46,279 nucleotides of DNA from Alphaproteobacteria bacterium (lineage in GTDB: Bacteria; Pseudomonadota; Alphaproteobacteria; Micavibrionales; Micavibrionaceae). Of the stretch, positions 1 to 9,700 are shown piece by piece. Within the stretch, counting starts at the first letter, position 1, and each line of letters starts with the position of its first letter. The stretch spans positions 1-46,279 of the forward strand of contig JAEUKP010000013.1 of NCBI GenBank assembly GCA_016794145.1, in the 5' to 3' direction. The notes below the pieces were generated by a model that saw only the letters and a program-made list of their open reading frames with translations, ran no database searches and was not told the origin of the DNA. The translations under genes and the position numbers were made by a program.

Positions 1-141
1 ATAAAATCGAAAACATGTTCGCAAAACTCAAAGACTGGCGGCGTATTGCCATGCGCTATGACCGATGCGCACATACCTTCAAAGCTGCTATTACCATCGC
101 CTCTATCGTTATATGGTGGATTTAATGAGTCCTGAGCCTAG
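1..141 (+). mobile_element. IS5-family insertion sequence, right (3') end
   Basis: The first 125 bases encode the C-terminus of an IS5-type transposase, and the element ends with GAGTCCTGAGCCTAG at 127-141. This end is the reverse complement of the sequence starting at 46140 at the far side of the window, with 14 bp matching perfectly, so it is the terminal inverted repeat. The exact last base is uncertain: if CTA/TAG or TA is duplicated target, the repeat proper starts at GGCTC. The rest of the element lies outside the window. Confidence 0.8.
3..125 (+). CDS. IS5-family transposase, C-terminal fragment (cut by window edge)
   Basis: Reading from base 3 gives 40 residues ending in TAA at 123-125, containing KIENMFAKLKDWRR, then RYDRCAHTF and a hydrophobic end IASIVIWWI. 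This pattern (xENxFxxLKxWRRIxxRYD near the C-terminus) is characteristic of IS5/IS4-superfamily DDE transposases; the ENxF glutamate belongs to the last catalytic position of that family. The N-terminal part is off the left edge. A matching N-terminus, probably of another copy of the same element, occurs at 46214-46279. Confidence 0.8.
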   Translation, partial: KIENMFAKLKDWRRIAMRYDRCAHTFKAAITIASIVIWWI

Positions 142-514
142 TACACGCATTGCGGTAGTTGATGGAGCCTTCACCGAGAAACTGGCAAAAAAAGTTTTTC
201 CAAAGGCCACTTTAGTGCGTCTTTCTCCAACATCCAATAGTGCGGAATACTACCTCAATCTTACAACAAAAAAAGCAGATATTATTTTAAGTGATGCCGA
301 TGAAGTTGCTGCACAAAATGAGATAGCTCATCTTTCAATAGAGAAAACAGAGGGCATTGCCCCTGTTCGTGTTTTGCCCCATGTTTTTGCTTTTCCTGGA
401 AATGATCCAAGGTTTGCCGAGATGATGGATGGAGCTTTAGAGCAACTTAAAGTGGAGGGGTATATGAAGGGAATAGCAAGTCGTTATCATTTATTTGCGC
501 GCCCAGCTCAGTAA
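142..514 (+). pseudogene. periplasmic amino-acid-type substrate-binding protein, 5' end removed by IS5
   Basis: From the IS end to the TAA at 512-514 there is an open frame (T-R-I-A-V-V-D-G-A-F onwards, about 123 residues). It resembles the second half of a family-3 extracellular solute-binding protein: a VVDGAFTEKLAKKVFP beta-alpha unit, then ADIILSDADEVA, and a C-terminal helix with LKVEGYMKGIASRYH. The family is usually 230-280 residues with a signal peptide, and no start or signal peptide remains. An ATG at 65 that would open the same frame is inside the IS and is not a natural start. I infer a broken gene, possibly still transcribed from the IS. Assignment to the SBP family is good; the substrate cannot be told. 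Confidence 0.65.
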
Positions 515-583
515 CAGAAGCTGGCGCGAAAGTAGCCCTGAAATAATCCTTTCTTCTTTTTTCGGCCTTCCCGAAATAAAATT

Positions 584-616
584 GGCCTCCGGATCCTTTT
601 CTGGAGGTCTTTTTTA
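584..616 (+). terminator. rho-independent terminator after the substrate-binding gene remnant
   Basis: GGCCTCC at 584-590 pairs with GGAGGTC at 603-609 (one G-T pair), and the hairpin is followed by TCTTTTTTAT. It lies 70 bp after the stop at 514. The reverse strand of the same hairpin is followed by AATTTTATTTC, so it may also stop transcription arriving from the large minus-strand gene. Confidence 0.6.
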
Positions 617-686
617 TCTCGCGCCAGTTCCTTTGGAAAGCACAGACAAGAACGGATACAGACGGATTTAGAGTCGATCCACCGTC

Positions 687-716
687 CGCCCTTCACCCGA
701 ATGAGGGGTTTTTATT
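687..716 (+). terminator. hairpin with T-run, plus strand
   Basis: CCCTTCA and TGAGGGG flank the loop CCCGAA and are followed by TTTTTATT. There is one mismatch in the stem. It lies just past the stop codon of the giant minus-strand gene and would block plus-strand read-through into it. Confidence 0.45.
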
Positions 717-725
717 AGAATTCGT

Positions 726-3700
726 TTAAAATGCAGAGGCGTGTTTACGGTCATCCTCGCACCTTACCAAAACAAAATCAGGGGAATATTTGCATTCGCC
801 TCTTTTCTTTTGAGCAAACAAAAGACGTTTCTGATACACAGATGGATATTGACGATCCGCAAAAATCTCTGGCACCCTCCGGATATCGTTCGGGAGCCCT
901 ATATCAACAATCGAAGGCGGAGCCTGTATCTGGTAGACTCCATCAATATAAGTAATGATATACTGGCTCGCGACTCCACCAGATGGAGAGATCGTATATG
1001 TCCCAAGGGTTGTGTTATCCGGAGCGGTGGTCGAAAAAATAAGCCCTGTTACAACAGAGGATGTCTCGTTATTCTTCAACCCTGTATAACTCGCCGTAAA
1101 GACTGGCGCTGGGTCTGCGGGAAACCGTGTTACATGATTCGCCGTAATTGTTAATGGAGCGGGGATAACGGTTGACGTTCCGGATGTAAACCCAACAAGA
1201 TTATAATTTGAATCCGACACAAAAATATCAATCGCACGTGATGTTCCAACCGTATCTGTTGCCAATTCACCTGGGGACAGGAATGTCACCGTATCGAGAA
1301 CACTCCCTGTTTGAGGTGAAACAAGATTATTCCAGACAACATCCTGCCAAGTCATCCCAGTAAGAAGATCACCATAGGCCCGTGTTCTGTTCCCGACACT
1401 AGCCGTTATATCGCGCTTATTGACGACATAATTCGAATAGGTATTCACTCTTGTATAATTATTAAGACGGTTATTCGGATCTATCGCACTTGCTGAAATT
1501 AGATAGGTTCCGACATTTCCTGTATACCCCACTGGCCCGTAAAGCCAATTGACAAGAGTTGCATCATTTGCCGTTAAGCCTGTTACTGTCGCTGTATACA
1601 CTGGATCAGTATCGCCATAGGTTTTTGTTTGCGGATTTGTTGTAATATTCAAAGAACGATGACCGATGGTAAGACTTGTCACAGGTGTATTCGTTACATT
1701 ATAATTGACCGATGCAAAATTTACTCCCACCCCATAAGACCCAACACCTGTTGTCCCATCAATTGTTCCAAAATCCCCCGTTGCTGTTATGCTTGTGTTT
1801 GGATCACTATTTGCCAAATTACTGTATGTAAAATTTGTTGTATCAACTGTCGGGTTTGTATCACCATACGCCTTTGTCAGGGCACTATTCCAAATTGCTG
1901 TGACATCACGCTTCAAAATCGTCAGCGTACCCGTCGGAGATCCAATCAGATTATAATTATCATCCGTCACAGATAAATTAATAGCGTGTGTTGTCCCAGC
2001 GTTCGACAAAGCTGTCGCCGTAGGCATTCCAAACAAAACACTATCCAGGATCGTTTCATCTTCACCATTCGCAAAATTGCTAAACACCACGTCCCCAAGA
2101 CCAGGCGTTGGGTTTGAATCACCATAAATCCGGCTTGCATTCCCTACAACTGCTGTAATATCTCTTTTTGTAATATTGAGTGTCGTAGATGGTGTATTCG
2201 TTACATTATAATTCGCAGCACTAAACACCCCTCCGACACTATAACTTCCAACATTTGTAAACGCTGTAACAGATCCAAAATCACCGCTCCCCGTAATCAC
2301 AGACGGCAAATCCCCATTCACTAATCCCGTATAGGTGAAATTACCACTTGTAATCGTCGGGTTCGAATCCCCATAACTCCGTGTCAAAACCCCATTCCAC
2401 GCCGCCGTTATATCCCGCTTATTAATCGTTAATGTTGTCACAGGTGTATTCGTTACATTATAGTTTGGGGCTGTGAAAATAGCAGAAACCCCATAAGACC
2501 CAACACCCGTTGTTCCGTCAATCGTTCCAAAATCCCCCGTTGCTGTTATCACACTATTATTTTGTCCAAGAGCAAGCCCGGTATAGGTAAAATTTGTCGT
2601 GTTCACAGAAGGGTTCAGATCGCCATATGCTTTACTAAGGGGGGCATTCCAGGTTGCCGTAATATCCTTTTTAACAACGGTTATGTTTCCGCCCGCCAGA
2701 TAGTAGTCATAAACATTATCACTCCCACCCGTTAAAACGATAGTCCCCACAGTTCCAGCAACACTTCCTGATGAGATTCCTGTAATTGAGGCTGTCGGGA
2801 GAACATCCAGAACAGATACACTATCCCCCGGAAGGAACCCGCTATAATTATACAAAGCTTGTAATGCCGCATTGCTTGGGTCCGGATCGCCATAGGCGCG
2901 GGTTGTATTAACAGTGATGGTTAAAAGATTTAAGCCGTATTGATAAAGGACCCCGTTGCCTGTACCAGGAATAACAATAGAACAAGATCCACCATACACA
3001 CAGTTATTGGCGGTAAAAGACGGGGATAGCCCACCCAGCGAAATCAGATTTTGGTGATCACTGTAAACCAACCACCTGGCAGAGGGGTCTGTTGTGACAA
3101 GGGCGCCTGCGCCTGCATTGTTAATCAGGTTAGCGCCTGCCACCAAAAGAATACTTGTTCCAGGACCAGACGCTGTTAGAGAACCATTCAGAATGATATC
3201 CCCGACTTGTGTTCTCTGTAAAGCTGTTATGCTTCCTGCAGCAACATTTCGCAGGTTTATATTCCCTGCTGTCTTATTTGCATTTCCAAAACCATCATCA
3301 ATGCGGGCAACAACAGATCCTGTCCCCGCGTTGATTGATCCGTTGGCCCCCATGGTGATCGCTGCTGTACCAGCCTCACGCTGGGCGTTAATAACACCTG
3401 TACTTGCCTTTTCGTTGGCGTAAAGATTTAAATTGCCATCATCGGTGACAATCGCAGCATTGATGTTAATATTCCGGCCCGCCTGTAAAGTTAATGTCCC
3501 ACCTGAACCAGACGGATTATCAACCAACAAGGCACTGCTCACCGTGATGTCATTGCTGGCCTGAAGAGTTACATTTTGCGGGGTTGATAATAAGGCGGCA
3601 AGACTTGAGGCCGTGATCCCCAGTGTTGCGCTGCTTAAACTGTTATAATTCAAAGCATCGCTGATTGAGCCTAACGCACTCCGGAAAATAAAAGCGGCCC

Positions 3701-6700
3701 CGGAGCCAATATATAGATTATTACTCCCCCGATTCTCAGGAGCCCCAACGATTAATGATCCATTATTCAGGCTAACCGATCTCCCGAAGTTTTGCTGCGT
3801 CCCAGAGGCAAAAGGAACGCTGATATTTTTACCTCCTGTATATCCAACCCCGATACTTGAATCCAAAACCTTTGTATTAAAATTTAGATCCCCAAAGGTA
3901 AATAAATGGACTGCCCCGTAGGCATTTTGCGCTCCATCATTTACTATCGAATCGATATTATATCCGTCATCACCATAGGACCCAACCGCAAGAACGGTAT
4001 TTTCAAGCGAAACACTGCTCCCCAAAAAGTCATTTGTGTACAGGGTTGGGATATTGTAATCATTGGGTCCTGTATACCCATACCCGATGGTTCCCGCCCC
4101 TGCGCCATTTGTAAAGACATCATCCGTAAAGTTGTAAAGATAAACAGCCCCAGTATTGCTTGCTGTATTTCCGTTTCCGTCATCATTTATGGCACCAACA
4201 GCTAAACGTCGGCCATTTACAGACACACTGGTTCCATACTGATCGTTCGTATCCAGTGTCGATAGGTTAATATTTTTACCCCCTGTATATCCATACCCAA
4301 TCCGCGCCTGTAAAGTCGGGGTGGTAAAAACTGTATCCGCAAAGGTAAAAAGATAAACAGCACCACTATCTGACACCGCATTTGCGTTTCCATCATCGCC
4401 GATAGCCCCGACAGCCAAGCGTGTTGCATCAAGGGAAACAGATGAGCCAAAACGGTCCCCCCCCCCGACAACCCCAGATATAGAAAGATCCTTTGGGCCA
4501 TTATAAAGAGAGCCAATGCGCCCCTGTAAAGTCCCCCCATTAAAAGCTGCATCAGAGAAATTAAATAAATAAACCGCGCCGCAATCACCGCAGTTATTAT
4601 CTTTTCCATCATCAAGGTGCGCCCCAACAGCCAATCGATTCCCATTTAACGACAGGCTGTATCCGAATTGGTCATTGATCTCAAGAAAATTGGACATATC
4701 GATATTTTTGCCCCCCGTATACCCATATCCGATCATGCCTTCTAAGACGATTCCACTGAAATTCCCTGTAGGAACAGAATACAAATAAACAGAACCAGAA
4801 TTAAATCTGAGGTTATTAAAACCATCATCCGAATGAGATCCAATCGCAATCCTATTATCATTCAAAGCAACACTGAATCCATATCGATCTCCCTCACTTC
4901 TGATTTCTGGAATAATTGAGACCGCTCTTGTAAAACCATTTCCTATAACACCTTGGATTGCGCCGCCACTAAACATAGTATCTGTAAAAGTGATCAGAGA
5001 CACTGTTCCGCTATTGGAAATATTATAATCATCCTGCCAGGCGCCATAAACCAAACGTTGCCCGTCGAGTGAGACAGCCCCCCCCTGGTCACCGGTGCTT
5101 GCCAAAAGAGGCGTACCCAAGTCAATATCTTTGGAACCTGTGTATTGATATCCGATCCGCCCTTCCAACACACCACCACTAAAAAGCAAATCAGTGAATG
5201 TAAACAAATACGCCCCCCCACTATCAGCCGATTTATTATTTGAACCGTCTCCCAACAGACTGCCAACGGCGAGCCGCGTTCCATCCAGAGAGACAGATGT
5301 TCCAAATTGATCACTCGCATCAAGCTCTGCTGCAATATTAAGATTTTTCCCTCCTGTATAATTGTGGCCAATCCTGGCCTCTAACGTCTGGCCTGTAAAA
5401 ATGGCAGAGTTTGTAAAATTATACAAATACACCGCCCCGCTTGCCGACAACCCGTTTCCATTTCCGTCATCGCCGAGGGCACCAATCGCAAGCCGACTAC
5501 CATCTAAAGAAACGGACCGTCCAAATTGATCGCTATTATCCAATAATGCATTATGGATACTGTAATTATAACCAATAATGTTCCGTAAGGTTCCGCCAGC
5601 GTAACTAGAGTCTGTAAAGCTATAAAGATAAACGGCACCAGAATCTGTTCTCGAATTTGCAGATCCGTCATCAAAGATAGCACCGACTGCCAACCGATTA
5701 TTATCAAGGCTAACAGATCCACCAAAATAATCCCCGGATCCTAAACCAGACACGCTTATATTATTACCACCCGTATAATTATATCCGGCGATCCCCCGTA
5801 ATGCTCCTCCCCCAAAAGTAGAATCTGTAAAATTAAATAAATAGACAGCCCCCGAATCTGTGGCTGCATTCGCAAGGCCATCATCTAAGGGCGCCCCCAC
5901 CGCCAGCATTTGCCCATCCAGAGAAACGCCATAGCCAAAACGGTCATTGGTCTGAAGGTAGGCCGACATATCGATATTTTTGCCCCCCGTATACCCGTGT
6001 CCGATGATGCCTTCTAAAAGACCCCCATTAAAAGAGGCATCCGTAAAGCTGAAAAGATAAACGGCGCCAGAATCGGTAACGGCATTTCCAAACCCATCAT
6101 CAAAAATCGCCCCCACCGCCAACCGATTCCCATTCAAAGAGACCGAGCTTCCCAAGAAATCGCCTGCAACAACTTGTGGAGTGCTGATGTTTTTTGAGAG
6201 AAAGCCCTGATCATACCCCTGCCCCAAAATGCCACTTAGACTTCCATTCTGATAGGTCAGGTCAGAGAAATGGATAAAGTAAGCTCCACCCGGATCTCCG
6301 CCATTATTTTGATAACTATCATCTCCTGGCACGCCAACAACAAGATTTTGCCCATCCACGGCCAAAGATCGACCAAAAGTATCAGCGCTTGTAATATACG
6401 CCCGCAAATCAAGATCATAGGTCCCGTTATAATAGGCCCCGATGGTCCCAAGCAAAGAGCCCCCCGAAAATGTGGAATCTGTGAAACTATACCGATAGAC
6501 CGCCCCCGCATCGATGATAGCTGATGACCCTCCATCATCCGAACGAGCCCCGACAAAGAGTGTGTTTCCTGAAAGAGCAACTGATGATCCAAACAAATCA
6601 ACTGTATCTAGTGTCTGGTTTATATTTTTACCACCTGTATATCCATGGCCGATAATTCCCTGTAAGGTCCCACCACTGAAAGCAGCATCTGTAAAACTGA

Positions 6701-9700
6701 ACAAATACACAGCGCCGGAATCAGTCCGCGTATTCGAAAAGGCATCATCGTTTGAGGCCCCGACAATTAAGCGATTTCCATCAAGATTAATCGAATATCC
6801 CAAATAATCAGCAGTATCGAGACCGGAAAGATTCATATCTTTGGGTCCTGTATACCCACGTCCGATTGTTGCGGCCAATTGGACGCCTGAAAAATTCAGA
6901 TCGGTAAAAGTAAATAGGTAGACTTCACCACTATCTGTTAGAATATTCGCGGACCCATCTCCTGCATAGGCCCCGACAGCAAGTCGTGTTCCATCAAGGG
7001 ATACAGAGTACCCAAACTGGTCTGATCCATTCAACGTAGATAGGTTATAATTTTTGCCACCTGTGTATCCAAAACCGATCTTGGATGTCAGAGAGATGTT
7101 TGAAAAAACAGAGTCTGTGAATTGATAGAGATACACAGCGCCAGCAGCACTTGAATTATTTGCAGACCCATCGTTCCCATGGGATCCAACAACAAGACGG
7201 TTCCCATCTAAAGACAAGCTAATCCCGAAATAATCAGATGGTCGTAAGTCCTGTGAATAGTTCTTTCCACCGGAATAGCCGTCTCCGATAATGGCTTCCA
7301 ATACCCCCCCATTAAACAGATCATCTGTAAAACTATACAAGTAAACGGCCCCAGAATTTACATGGATATCATTGAATCCATTATTATTCGGATCGCCAAT
7401 CGCCAGCTTTCGCCCATCAAGCGCAACTGATGTCCCTATACCTGTTCTATGATTACTCAGATTCGTGACATTGACATTTTTACCTTCGTTATATCCAGCA
7501 CCAATCAGACCATTATAAGACCCGCCCGAAAAACTGGCATCTGCAAAGGTAAACATATAAGCAGCCCCCGAATCAGCGACACCATTCAAATATCCATCAT
7601 CATTTGAGGCCCCGATAATTAAGCGATTTCCATCAAGTGAAACGCCATTCCCAAAAGAGTCACTATTGCTGAGGTTCCTACCATTCATATCAATATTTTT
7701 GCCACCGGCATAATTATACCCAATAATGCTTTGTAATGTTGTTGTCGAAAAAACAGCATCCGATATGGTATAAAGATATGCAGCCCCACTATCTCCAGCC
7801 GCCTGAATCGCCCCGTTACCAAGTGGGGCACCGACAACCAAACGTTGGGCATCCATAGAAACAGCCCGCCCGAAATAATCTCCCGCCAAAAGGTTAGACA
7901 TATTGACATCGTGTGCGCCCGTATATCCATACCCAATGACGCCCTGCAAAACAGGGGATGAAAAAAGACTATCCGCAAAGCTCACCAAATAAGCGGACCC
8001 CGAATCTGCCAGAGCGTTGCCGAATCCATCGTCCCGTGGGGAACCGATGACCAACATATTCCCATCAAGACTGACAGCATTCCCGAATGCATCGCTGGTG
8101 TCCAGGCCTGTTAAGTTTAAATCTTTGGGTTGGTTGTATCCAAAGCCGATCCGACTTTGTAACGTTAAATTCTGAAAATGGTCATTATCGAAACTATAGA
8201 GATAAACTGCTCCACTATCTGTCTTATTATTCAGGAGGCCATCATCATTATAAGCGCCCACCGCTAAACGGTTATTATTCAAAGAAACAGAGGCCCCAAA
8301 AGAATCAAAGCTTGTAAGAACACTATTGTTAGACGCATACCCACGTCCAAGGATCGTCTCCAGTGTCGGCGTATTAAAAGCAAGATCTGCAAATGAAAAA
8401 AGATAAACCGCACCGGAATCTGTTGATATATTCCCGGCTCCGTCATCTTGAATAGCCCCAATCGCCAATTGCTTTCCATCCATTGCGACGCTATACCCAA
8501 AAAGGTCATTGGCTGCCAGATAGGCCGACATATCAATATTTTTACCGCCTGTGTAGCCCGCCCCGATGACCCCCTCAAGAACAGCGCCGTTAAAGGCTGT
8601 ATCTGCAAAACTATACAGGTAAACAGCACCGGAATCCGTCAATGTATTGCCAAACCCATCGTCGCGATAAGCTCCGATGGCAAGACGGGTCCCATCCAAG
8701 GTAATTGAACCCCCAAAAATATCAGATGAGTCGAGGTTGGTATGCGTATTGTTCCCACCGCTATACCCGTATCCCATAATGATAGCAGTCGCATTAAAGG
8801 AAAAATCGGAAATAACAATATTCTTGGGGTCAAGCAGAACACTCCCGGCTCTTGCGCCCCTCCCTGTCTGTACCGTTGCATCATAATTCAAAGTGCCTGC
8901 CGATGACACCTCAACAAATCCGCCTTCCCCATTGTGTAATCCAGGTGTTACATCGATTTGCCCCAGCGCAAGCGTTTCAAGATCCGACCATAAAATAGAC
9001 GTCCCACCTTTTCCTTTTGAACCTGTTGTACGACTCCGAATGGTCGTTCCACGATCCATAACAAGATAGGCGGCATTCGGGAGTTCATCTTTCGGAAGAT
9101 TTTTGCCGCCTTGGAACTCCCCACCCAGGCGGATCGCTCCACCGCCCGTTGCGCCACTGGCATTGATTTCCGCACTTAGGAATTTTGTCGAATAAGCACT
9201 GACATCAATCGAGCCCCCCATTCCATTCGTGCTTTGTGCACTATAATGACCAGAACTGATTAATTGCTGCCCGGCTATATGACGAATAGACCCACCAAGT
9301 GTTAGTCCATCGGTATTCAAAAAGGAAGTCGATGTTTCCCAAGTCTTCCCACTATCAATTGAAATCCTTCCCCCCTCACCAACCAATCCTTTCGCAGTGA
9401 TTCTATCTGCCAAAGACAATGTTCCTGCATTGATATCGATTTTTCCGCCTCTTTTCCCATCAGCACTCACATCTCCTCCCAGCGCAACAAAAGCAGCATT
9501 GATCTCAATCCGCCCACCATCTGTGGCTGAATCTCCCTTGGCATAAATATCACCTGTATTCTGGATTGAGCCGCTTCCTCCATTCAAGGTGATTTGGCCA
9601 TTTTTGATACCTATACTCCGCGCCTGTAGCCGACCAGTATTTACAATCATATTATCAAGATTCTGGCGAGCCGCCCCCGCACTCAGAGTAATTTGGCCAC

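Noticed and set aside
508..696. 62-codon minus-strand frame between the two left terminators
   Set aside because: Overlaps a terminator hairpin, low-complexity basic sequence, no ribosome site.
731..1154. Plus-strand frames opposite the C-terminal end of the giant exoprotein
   Set aside because: Antisense shadows without ribosome sites or domains; the minus-strand frame is continuous and has MBG motifs.
3690..8810. Regular about 213-bp repetition that could suggest a CRISPR or satellite array
   Set aside because: The repeats are coding in a single continuous frame, much too long and too diverged for CRISPR, and have the FG-GAP protein pattern.
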